Shown here: piece by piece, positions 7,789 through 14,983 of the stretch
Position numbering within the stretch: the stretch's first letter is position 1
Layout of the letters: each line of letters begins with the position of its first letter
From: Stutzerimonas decontaminans
GTDB taxonomy: Bacteria; Pseudomonadota; Gammaproteobacteria; Pseudomonadales; Pseudomonadaceae
Assembly: GCF_000661915.1 (NCBI RefSeq)
Contig: NZ_CP007509.1
Span: 3,365,501 to 3,429,500, forward strand
Direction of reading: 5' to 3'
Length of the DNA: 64,000 bases
Program-made: the position numbers and the translations under genes
The notes under the pieces: generated by a model
Database searches by the model: none
Seen by the model: only the letters and a program-made list of their open reading frames with translations
What the model was told of the DNA's origin: nothing

Positions 7789-7819
7789 GCGATTATCGAT
7801 ACAGCGGCCGATAATCGCC
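7789..7819 (-). promoter_or_regulatory. Paired PcaR-type operator upstream of pcaR (autoregulation)
   Basis: CGATTATCG (7790-7798) and CGATAATCG (7809-7817) are the same 9-base core as in the pcaI operator, with starts 19 bases apart in both places. The position 32-61 bases before the pcaR ATG suits autorepression, which is known for PcaR in P. putida. Confidence 0.75.
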
Positions 7820-7963
7820 AGCACGCATCCAGCTGAGGCCCACAGGCGCCCATCTGCACCACCTACCCGCTCCGCTATCAGGCCGAACCGAGCCGGACGG
7901 CGGGCGTCTATTGAACAGGTTGCCGAAGCGGCAACGTACTCATGGCGCAATGGAGGATGGTGG

Positions 7964-8779
7964 ATGAACGTAACCCGCGGAGTGATCTGGCTGGCACGCA
8001 GCGGCTACGCGGCACGGGGCGTGGTGTACGTGATCATTGGATTTTTCGCCATCATGGCCGCGATTGGCGCAGGAAAGACGGTAGATACCAAAGGCGCAGT
8101 CCAGCAACTGCTCGGCCAACCCTTCGGCAGCGTGCTGCTCTGGCTGGTGGTGATCGGCCTGCTGGCGCACGTGGCGTGGCGGCTGACGCAGGGCATCGGC
8201 GATACCGATAGGCACGGTCACGATGCCAAAGGGCTGCTGATTCGCACCGGGCTGGTGAGTAGCGGTGCGGTGAACCTGCTGCTCGCACTGTTCACCCTGA
8301 GCCTGCTGGTGAGCGGGCTGGATCGTTTCTCCGAGGCCGGCGGTGGTTCGGGTGGCGAAAGCACCGATAGCCTGATGCGCGTTCTCGGCCTCAAACACTC
8401 CCACTGGCTGATCTGGACGATCGCGCTTATTCCACTAGGGGTTGGCATTGCGCACCTGATCAAGGCCTGGCGCGCGCATTTCGAACGCTACTTCCAGTGC
8501 GATGAACGCACCATGCGTCTGGTCCGTCCCGTTTCCCGCGTTGGGCTGGCTGCTCGGGGCTGTTCCTTCCTGATTATCGCCGGGCTGCTGTTCATGGGCG
8601 GCAGCCGCTACGAGCCCACCGATCCACCCGGCCTCAAAGAAGCACTGGAAGCCCTGCAGGGTCTGCCCGCAGGCGGGGTGCTACTGCTGGCGATTGGTGT
8701 CGGCATGCTCGCCTTCGCCGTGTACAGCTTCGCGGAAGCGCGCTGGCGGCGGATCGACCTTTCCGAAGTGACGGATTGA
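7964..8779 (+). CDS. DUF1206-family membrane protein
   Basis: The 271-residue product contains three internal repeats, each with a motif like RSGYAARGVVYVIIG followed by a second hydrophobic helix, giving six membrane segments. This is the pattern of DUF1206 proteins, whose function is unknown. The ATG at 7964 is preceded by GGAGG with good spacing; the longer frame from 7757 would run into the pcaR promoter. It is divergent from pcaR and convergent with the first putP, with a long hairpin between. Confidence 0.85.
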   Translation: MNVTRGVIWLARSGYAARGVVYVIIGFFAIMAAIGAGKTVDTKGAVQQLLGQPFGSVLLWLVVIGLLAHVAWRLTQGIGDTDRHGHDAKGLLIRTGLVSSGAVNLLLALFTLSLLVSGLDRFSEAGGGSGGESTDSLMRVLGLKHSHWLIWTIALIPLGVGIAHLIKAWRAHFERYFQCDERTMRLVRPVSRVGLAARGCSFLIIAGLLFMGGSRYEPTDPPGLKEALEALQGLPAGGVLLLAIGVGMLAFAVYSFAEARWRRIDLSEVTD

Positions 8780-8842
8780 AGCCTGGCGGCCGAAGAGATA
8801 GCCAAGTAGAGACGATGCGCTGAGCGGACTGGCGAAGGCGCC

Positions 8843-8874
8843 GTGCAGGTCGAGCAGCAACGCTCGACCTGCAC
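8843..8874. terminator. Perfect 13-bp hairpin between convergent genes
   Basis: GTGCAGGTCGAGC (8843-8855) pairs perfectly with GCTCGACCTGCAC (8862-8874) around a 6-base loop. It lies between the stops of the DUF1206 gene and putP copy 1. There is no clear U-tract on either side, so terminator function is likely but not certain. Confidence 0.55.
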
Positions 8875-8881
8875 TGTCTGA

Positions 8882-10366
8882 TCACCCGGCGTGATAATCC
8901 GCGTCGGCTTCCTCGAAGCGCTTGACGATGCTCGGGGCCGGCTCGGCGCCCAGCTTGCTTACCACGACGATGGCGATGCTGGCGAGGATAAAGCCCGGAA
9001 TGATTTCGTACAGCCCAAGGCCAATGAACTCCTTCCACACCACCACGGTGACCGCACCGACCAGCATGCCGACCAGCGCGCCGTTGCGGGTCATGCGCTT
9101 CCACAGCAGCGAGATCAGCACGACCGGGCCGAACGCCGCGCCGAAGCCGGCCCAGGCGTAGGACACCAGGCCCAGCACCTTGCTGTCCGGGTTGGAAGCG
9201 ATGCCGATGGCGATCAGTGCGATCAACAACACCATGCCGCGGCCGACCCAGACCAGCTCGGTCTGCGAGGCGTTCTTGCGCAGCATGGCCTTGTAAAAGT
9301 CTTGCGTCAGCGCACTGGAGCTGACCAGCAGCTGCGCGCTGAGGGTGCTCATAACCGCTGCCAGAACACCGGAGAGGATGATGCCCGCAACCCAGGGGTT
9401 GAACAGGATTTTCACCAGCTCCATGAACACCCGCTCGCCGTTCTGGCTGACCGCACCAGCCTGCTCAGGATGATCGGCGAAGTAGGCGATGCCGAGAAAA
9501 CCCACCGCGACGGCGCCCGCCAGGGTCAGGATCATCCAGGTCATGCCGATGCGGCGGGCGTTGGGGATGGTCTTGATCGAGTCGGCGGCCATGAAGCGCA
9601 CCAGGATATGCGGCTGGCCGAAATAGCCCAGGCCCCAGGCCAGCAGCGAGACGATCGCGACGAAGGACAGCCCGCGGAACATGTCGAAGTTGGCTGGGTT
9701 CTGCGCTTCGATGGTGGCCATCACGGTGCCCATGTCGCCCAGGGCCAGGATGACGAACACCGGGGTGATCAGCAGCGCGAAGATCATCAGCGTCGCCTGC
9801 ACGGTGTCGGTCCAGCTCACCGCCAGGAAGCCGCCGATGAACACATAGAGGATGGTCGCGGCCGCACCGACCCACAGGGCGTATTCGTAGGGCATGCCGA
9901 AAGTGGACTCGAACAGCCGCGCACCGGCGACCACGCCCGACGCGCAGTAGATGGTGAAGAACACCAGAATCACCAGCGCGGAGAAGATCCGCAGCATGCG
10001 GCTCTCGTCCTCGAAGCGATGCGAGAAATAGTCGGGCAGCGTGAGGGCGTTGTGGTTGTGCTCGGTGTGCACGCGCAGCCGCCCGGCGACGAAGATCCAG
10101 TTGAGCCAGGCGCCGACGATCAGGCCAATGGCGATCCAGCTTTCCGACAGGCCGGCGACGAAGATCGCGCCAGGCAGGCCCAGCAGCAGCCAGCCGCTCA
10201 TGTCCGAGGCACCGGCCGACAGCGCCGTGACGAAGCTGCCGAGGCTGCGACCGCCGAGGATGTAGTCGGAGAAATTCTTGGTAGCGCGATAGGCGATGAA
10301 GCCGATCAGGATCATCGCCGCGATGTAGATCACGAAGGTGATCAGAGTGGGAGTGCTGACGTTCAT
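8882..10366 (-). CDS. putP: Sodium/proline symporter, copy 1
   Basis: This 494-residue solute:sodium symporter (SSS family) imports proline with Na+. The LeuT-like fold shows about 13 hydrophobic helices. Hallmarks are SAGASDMSGWLLLGLPGA (about 49-66), with the Ser/Asp-rich Na+ and substrate region, and STLSAQLLVSSSALTQDF in helix 8. The sequence differs from the second putP (13174-14658) at only 8 residues: N2S, V3I, V12L, L62M and four further conservative changes. It is followed by the hairpin at 8843-8874. Its own upstream region (10367-10523) shows no strong promoter to my eye. Confidence 0.95.
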   Translation of the reverse strand: MNVSTPTLITFVIYIAAMILIGFIAYRATKNFSDYILGGRSLGSFVTALSAGASDMSGWLLLGLPGAIFVAGLSESWIAIGLIVGAWLNWIFVAGRLRVHTEHNHNALTLPDYFSHRFEDESRMLRIFSALVILVFFTIYCASGVVAGARLFESTFGMPYEYALWVGAAATILYVFIGGFLAVSWTDTVQATLMIFALLITPVFVILALGDMGTVMATIEAQNPANFDMFRGLSFVAIVSLLAWGLGYFGQPHILVRFMAADSIKTIPNARRIGMTWMILTLAGAVAVGFLGIAYFADHPEQAGAVSQNGERVFMELVKILFNPWVAGIILSGVLAAVMSTLSAQLLVSSSALTQDFYKAMLRKNASQTELVWVGRGMVLLIALIAIGIASNPDSKVLGLVSYAWAGFGAAFGPVVLISLLWKRMTRNGALVGMLVGAVTVVVWKEFIGLGLYEIIPGFILASIAIVVVSKLGAEPAPSIVKRFEEADADYHAG

Positions 10367-10524
10367 GGGACTTGTTTTCCTTGTTGGTCCTGACGTTCCG
10401 CCACAGCCCGGGATGCGACCGGCACCCGCAACGGAGCAATCGAGGGGCGCAAGGATAGCGCGTCGCTGACATCCGCGCCCGTGACTGCCGGCTCTTCATT
10501 GTCAGGGTCTGGCCTCTGCAAACG

Positions 10525-10553
10525 AAAAAAGGGTCGGCAACCGGTGCCGACCC
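10525..10553 (-). terminator. Rho-independent terminator of the TonB receptor gene
   Basis: GGGTCGGCA and TGCCGACCC pair around ACCGG (10531-10553). On the minus strand the hairpin is followed by TTTTTT (10525-10530). It sits 24 bases after the receptor stop codon. Confidence 0.88.
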
Positions 10554-10576
10554 TTGCGCCGTGGCAATCAGCCTTA

Positions 10577-12598
10577 TCAGAACGCCAGACGCATGCCTAC
10601 GGTCAGGTTACGTCCGGGCAGCAACACGTCGTCCTTGATGAAGGACGTGTGCTGGCGGGCTTTCTCATCCAGCAGGTTATTGGCCTTGAGGTAGAGCAGG
10701 TAGTTCGTCTGGTTCAGCGAGCCGCTGTAACCCAGGCTGGCACCGAGCATGTTGTAGCCACCAGTTTCGCTTTCGTAATCGGCCAGCTCGTCCTGACGCT
10801 GCACGCGATAGAACTCCAGCTGACCGTTGAGCGCCGGCGTGAAGCTCTGATCCAGCCGCACGCCTAGGCGATCGGCCGGGATGCGCGGCAGGTCGCCGCC
10901 ACCGTCGCGCAACTTGCCGCGCACGTGATCACCAAAGAGGGTGAAGGCGGTGGCATCGGTTGCCTGGAAGCGCACCTCCCCTTCGGCGCCGGTGAGCACG
11001 GCATCCTGCTGGCGATACTCGATCTCGCGGTAGCCGCCACCAATGTCGTTACCGGTGTCGGCGGCATAGATGAAGTCATCCACCTCGTTGCGGAAAACGC
11101 TGAGGCTGAAGGTCGTGCGGCCGGCGAACTTGCGCAGGGTGATCTCGGCGTTGTGCGAGGTTTCCTCTTCCAGGTCGACATTACCCAGCTCGACGGTGCG
11201 GGTCGCCGCATGCGGGCCGTTGGCGTAAAGCTCTTCTGCGCTGGGCAGGCGTTGCGAACGGGTCAGCGAAAAGCCCAGCGAGTACTGCGGGGCGAAGGTC
11301 CAGACCGCACCGGCGGACATCGAAGTGCCGCTGTGGTCGGTATCCGGACGGCCATCGGCATCGATGTCCTGCCATTCGTGACGCAGGCCGAGCTCGTAGC
11401 GCCAGGCGCCGGCGGTGTATTCCTCCAGCAGGAACAGACCGTGGTTACGGGTCAGCGTCTGCGGCACGTAGGCCTCTTCGCCAAGGGCTTCGAAGTCGCG
11501 ACGCAGGGTCTGCGCGCCGACCACACCGCGCCAGCCGAACAGCGGCTGATGGGTCAGTTCCAGGCGTGCGTCGGTAGCGTCGTTGTTGAAGCGGGTGCCC
11601 ACTTCGCCGCCTTCGATTTCCTTGTGCTGGTAGTCGCTGTGGCCGATGCGCAGCCGCGCCAGTTCGAAGCCCGGCAGCGGGTCGCTCAGCTCGCCGCGCA
11701 GGTCCCAGCGCTTCTGGCGCATGTCGACATAGGGCACGCTGCCATGTTCGTCATGATCATGGTCGTCGTCATCGTCGTGGTCATCATGGCCACCACAGTG
11801 CCAGTCGCTGCCGTGGGTGTGGCAATCGGCGTGCTCATGGGCCAGCAGCCCGTAGCGGTTGTTCTGCTCACCGTAGGCGGCGCCGATGAAGCCGCGCTCG
11901 CCAATGAAGCTGGCACCCAGATTGAAGCTGTCGGTGTCGTTGTAGGAGCCTTCCTGCTTTTTCGGCGAACCGGGGATTTCATAGGGATCGGCCTGGCGCT
12001 TGGTGCCTTCGGCACGCACGGCGAAATTGCCGCTGCCGGCGGTGATACCGAACACCCCTGCCCCTTCGTTGGCGACGCTGTTGGCGCGCAGCTCCAGCTC
12101 GCCTTCGTAGCCCTTCTCCGGGACGCGAGTGGGGATCTTCTTGTCGATCACGTTGACCACACCGCCGATAGCGCCGCCGCCGTAGAGCAGGGTCGCCGGT
12201 CCCTTGAGCACCTCGATGCGCTCGGCCAGCAGCGGCTCGCTGGTCACCGCGTGGTCGGGGCTGATGGTAGAAGCATCGAGCAACTCCACGCCATCGCTCA
12301 GCACCTTGACCCGGGCGCCATCCAGCCCGCGAATCACCGGACGCGCCGCACCGGCACCGAAACTGCTGGAGCGTACGCCGGGCACGCTTTCCAGGGTTTC
12401 ACCCAGCGTCGCCTCGCGACGCAGCACCAGTTCATCTCCCTCCATCACGGCAGCCGGCGTGGTCATCTCATGGCTCTGCTTGGCCAGGCCGCTGGCGCTG
12501 ACCACCACGGATTGCAGTTCGACCGGTTCGACGGCCCAGGCAGACGGAATCAGGGCCAGGCTGATCGCCCAGGCCAGGGGATGACGCTTCAGTTTCAT
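10577..12598 (-). CDS. znuD: TonB-dependent outer-membrane receptor, zinc type (ZnuD-like)
   Basis: The start at 12598 gives 673 residues with a signal peptide (cleavage near AWA-VEP, about residue 22) and GGAGAG upstream. The plug domain spans about 45-155 (RPVIRGLDGARVKVLSDG, EVLKGPATLLYGGGAIGG) and a 22-strand type barrel ends in the usual aromatic residue (MRLAF). An extracellular loop at about 254-286 is packed with His, Asp and Cys, a metal-binding insertion typical of ZnuD zinc receptors. P. aeruginosa has a similar receptor next to putA. A Zur-like box lies about 103 bases upstream. The exact metal is inferred. Confidence 0.85.
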   Translation of the reverse strand: MKLKRHPLAWAISLALIPSAWAVEPVELQSVVVSASGLAKQSHEMTTPAAVMEGDELVLRREATLGETLESVPGVRSSSFGAGAARPVIRGLDGARVKVLSDGVELLDASTISPDHAVTSEPLLAERIEVLKGPATLLYGGGAIGGVVNVIDKKIPTRVPEKGYEGELELRANSVANEGAGVFGITAGSGNFAVRAEGTKRQADPYEIPGSPKKQEGSYNDTDSFNLGASFIGERGFIGAAYGEQNNRYGLLAHEHADCHTHGSDWHCGGHDDHDDDDDHDHDEHGSVPYVDMRQKRWDLRGELSDPLPGFELARLRIGHSDYQHKEIEGGEVGTRFNNDATDARLELTHQPLFGWRGVVGAQTLRRDFEALGEEAYVPQTLTRNHGLFLLEEYTAGAWRYELGLRHEWQDIDADGRPDTDHSGTSMSAGAVWTFAPQYSLGFSLTRSQRLPSAEELYANGPHAATRTVELGNVDLEEETSHNAEITLRKFAGRTTFSLSVFRNEVDDFIYAADTGNDIGGGYREIEYRQQDAVLTGAEGEVRFQATDATAFTLFGDHVRGKLRDGGGDLPRIPADRLGVRLDQSFTPALNGQLEFYRVQRQDELADYESETGGYNMLGASLGYSGSLNQTNYLLYLKANNLLDEKARQHTSFIKDDVLLPGRNLTVGMRLAF

Positions 12599-12700
12599 GT
12601 GACTCTCCAGACAGTGGCGGTTGCCTTCCGAGGCAACCGAAGACGACTGTGCGCCGCCCCCGCTCGCGAGGGCCGGCTTCGCGGGGCGAGAATCTAACAT

Positions 12701-12713
12701 GTTATATCGTAAC
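12701..12713 (-). promoter_or_regulatory. Zur-like operator upstream of the zinc receptor
   Basis: GTTATATCGTAAC is an imperfect palindrome (GTTAt...gTAAC) resembling the GTTATAATATAAC type box bound by Zur in gammaproteobacteria. It lies in the intergenic region shared with the divergent small gene at 12826, so either or both promoters could be zinc-repressed. Supported only by pattern and by the zinc-type receptor next to it. Confidence 0.55.
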
Positions 12714-12825
12714 GTTTAAGTCTGTTTTTCCTGTATCAAGCACAACGGATTCGCCCTGTTCGTGGTCGACATGGAAACGCCGTGCGAACCGCGCGCGGCT
12801 TTGGCACCGCTTCGGGAGACAGATC

Positions 12826-13050
12826 ATGACCGTAGACATCGACACCACCACCGGTACCTGCTGCGTGGTCATCAACGGCAATACACACCGCAGCGCCCTG
12901 ATGGACGTACGCATCACCACCGATCCACAAGCACGGATGTCGGTGATGAACATCGACGGCACCAGCATCCATGTACCGGAAGATGAAGCCGAACACCTGA
13001 TCGCGGCGGGTGCGGTGGACGACCGCTCCAACCTGGTAGCGGACGACTAA
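12826..13050 (+). CDS. Small conserved pseudomonad protein (probably DUF3203)
   Basis: The 74-residue product begins MTVDIDTTTGTCCVV and contains RSALMDVRITTDPQ and GTSIHVPEDEAEHLIAAGAVDDR. It is soluble, acidic and lacks a signal peptide. The ATG at 12826 has GGGAGA about 7 bases upstream. The length and ending resemble the Pseudomonas-restricted DUF3203 family, recalled from memory; no function is known. It is divergent from the zinc receptor and followed by a strong hairpin. Confidence 0.75.
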   Translation: MTVDIDTTTGTCCVVINGNTHRSALMDVRITTDPQARMSVMNIDGTSIHVPEDEAEHLIAAGAVDDRSNLVADD

Positions 13051-13063
13051 TACGGCGACCGGA

Positions 13064-13090
13064 AAAGCAAAACCCCGGCTAGCCGGGGTT
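13064..13090. terminator. Bidirectional terminator between the small gene and putP copy 2
   Basis: AACCCCGGCT and AGCCGGGGTT (13071-13090) form a perfect 10-bp stem. On the minus strand it is followed by TTTTGCTTTTCC, a good U-rich tail for putP copy 2; on the + strand the tail is weaker (CTGGTT). Confidence 0.75.
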
Positions 13091-13173
13091 CTGGTTGCGC
13101 AAGGTGATGGCCTACGCCGGCCAGGCGTTCAAGGTGCAAATGATCCTGCCGCGGTCAATGCACCCTGCCCTTC

Positions 13174-14658
13174 TTAGCCCGCGTGATAATCCGCGTCCGC
13201 TTCCTCGAAGCGCTTGACGATGCTCGGGGCCGGTTCGGCGCCCAGCTTGCTCACCACGAGGATGGCAATGCTGGCGAGGATGAAGCCCGGAATGATTTCG
13301 TACAGCCCAAGGCCAATGAACTCCTTCCACACCACCACGGTGACCGCACCGACCAGCATGCCAACCAAGGCACCGTTACGGGTCATGCGCTTCCACAGCA
13401 GCGAGATCAGCACCACCGGACCGAACGCCGCGCCGAAGCCGGCCCAGGCGTAGGACACCAGGCCCAACACCTTGCTGTCGGGGTTGGAGGCGATGCCGAT
13501 GGCGATCAGTGCGATCAACAGCACCATGCCGCGGCCGACCCAGACCAGTTCGGACTGGGAGGCGTTCTTTCGCAGCATCGCCTTGTAGAAGTCCTGAGTC
13601 AGTGCGCTGGAGCTGACCAAGAGCTGCGCACTGAGCGTACTCATCACCGCGGCCAGTACGCCGGAAAGGATGATGCCGGCCACCCAGGGATTGAACAGAA
13701 TCTTCACCAGCTCCATGAACACGCGTTCACCGTTCTGGGTGACCGCACCAGCCTGATCCGGGTGGTCGGCGAAGTAGGCGATGCCGAGGAAACCAACGGC
13801 GACGGCGCCCGCCAGGGTCAGGATCATCCAGGTCATGCCGATGCGGCGGGCGTTGGGGATGGTCTTGATCGAGTCGGCGGCCATGAAACGCACCAGGATA
13901 TGCGGCTGGCCGAAATAGCCCAGGCCCCAGGCCAGCAGCGAGACGATCGCGACAAAGGACAGCCCGCGGAACATGTCGAAGTTGGCTGGGTTCTGCGCTT
14001 CGATAGTGGCCATCACGGTGCCCATGTCGCCCAGGGCGAGGATGACGAACACCGGGGTGATCAGCAGCGCGAAGATCATCAGCGTCGCCTGCACGGTGTC
14101 GGTCCAGCTCACCGCCAGGAAGCCGCCGATGAACACATAGAGGATGGTCGCGGCCGCACCGACCCACAGCGCGTACTCGTAGGGCATGCCAAAGGTGGAT
14201 TCGAACAGCCGCGCGCCGGCCACCACGCCCGACGCGCAGTAGATGGTGAAGAACACCAGAATCACCAGCGCGGAGAAGATCCGCAGCATGCGGCTCTCGT
14301 CCTCGAAGCGATGCGAGAAATAGTCGGGCAGCGTGAGGGCGTTGTGGTTGTGCTCGGTGTGCACACGCAGACGCCCGGCGACGAAGATCCAGTTGAGCCA
14401 GGCGCCGACGATCAGGCCAATGGCGATCCAGCTTTCCGAGAGGCCGGCGACGAAGATCGCGCCGGGCAGCCCCATCAGCAGCCAGCCGCTCATGTCCGAG
14501 GCGCCGGCCGACAGCGCCGTGACGAAGCTGCCGAGGCTGCGACCGCCGAGGATGTAGTCGGAGAAGTTCTTGGTGGCGCGGTAGGCGATGAAACCGATCA
14601 GGATCATCGCCGCGATGTAGATCAGAAAGGTGATCAGCGTGGGTGTACTGATGCTCAT
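13174..14658 (-). CDS. putP: Sodium/proline symporter, copy 2
   Basis: This is the second 494-residue Na+/proline symporter, with 486 of 494 residues identical to the copy at 8882-10366. It has the same SSS-family features, including the SAGASDMSGW motif and the STLSAQLLVSSSALTQDF helix. It lies just downstream of putA on the same strand, the arrangement expected for the ancestral put locus, with a 325-base gap containing a REPIN. The two copies probably share function and may differ in regulation because their upstream regions are unrelated. Confidence 0.95.
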   Translation of the reverse strand: MSISTPTLITFLIYIAAMILIGFIAYRATKNFSDYILGGRSLGSFVTALSAGASDMSGWLLMGLPGAIFVAGLSESWIAIGLIVGAWLNWIFVAGRLRVHTEHNHNALTLPDYFSHRFEDESRMLRIFSALVILVFFTIYCASGVVAGARLFESTFGMPYEYALWVGAAATILYVFIGGFLAVSWTDTVQATLMIFALLITPVFVILALGDMGTVMATIEAQNPANFDMFRGLSFVAIVSLLAWGLGYFGQPHILVRFMAADSIKTIPNARRIGMTWMILTLAGAVAVGFLGIAYFADHPDQAGAVTQNGERVFMELVKILFNPWVAGIILSGVLAAVMSTLSAQLLVSSSALTQDFYKAMLRKNASQSELVWVGRGMVLLIALIAIGIASNPDSKVLGLVSYAWAGFGAAFGPVVLISLLWKRMTRNGALVGMLVGAVTVVVWKEFIGLGLYEIIPGFILASIAILVVSKLGAEPAPSIVKRFEEADADYHAG

Positions 14659-14890
14659 GTGTGTCCCTCGTTAGTTGTTGTTTGGCGCAACGCGAGCGGA
14701 CCCGCGCCTCACCTTGGCAGAGGGCGATGGCGAAAAGGCCATCACCTGTGACAGGCCCAACCCGGGCCCGTCAGTGGCGGAAGAGCGTCCGCCGACTGTC
14801 CAATTTTTGTTGTGTTCGGCAGCCTTAAGCCGCCGTTTTCACTGGGTGGATGGCCGAGACCATAACCACCCATTAAAAGCATTGCCTCAG

Positions 14891-14975
14891 GTCGGGCCTC
14901 CTACAAAAGCTGCCGGCGTACACCGCACCGCTGTGGGAGGCGCGCCCTCGCGGCGATTGCAGGCCGCAGGCCTGC
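14891..14975. repeat. REPIN-like inverted repeat pair in the putA-putP gap
   Basis: GCCTCCTAC at 14896-14904 faces the inverted, related GTGGGAGGC at 14933-14941, followed by GCGCCCTCGCGGCGA, the look of pseudomonad REP elements arranged as an inverted pair (REPIN). It ends in a perfect hairpin GCAGGCC-GCA-GGCCTGC (14959-14975), 8 bases after the putA stop. The rest of the 14659-14983 gap shows no gene. No RAYT transposase is in the window. Confidence 0.65.
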
Positions 14976-14983
14976 CGCGACGT

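Larger units (their letters stand above)
8882..14658 (-). repeat. Pair of long direct repeats formed by the two putP genes
   Basis: The coding sequences 8882-10366 and 13174-14658 are the same length, in the same orientation, and nearly identical at DNA level, with long stretches matching base for base and scattered mostly silent changes. Similarity stops at the CDS ends: the stop codons differ (TGA and TAA) and the flanks are unrelated. The span between the copies (10367-13173) carries the zinc receptor and a small gene and could be lost or inverted-out by homologous recombination. Confidence 0.9.

Noticed and set aside
8891..10393. 500-residue + strand frame opposite putP copy 1 (and a 522-residue twin at 13183-14751)
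   Set aside because: Both are antisense to the putP genes, and their similarity only reflects the duplication of putP.
10925..12697. 590-residue + strand frame opposite the TonB receptor
   Set aside because: The receptor on the minus strand has a signal peptide, plug and barrel; this frame is a shadow.
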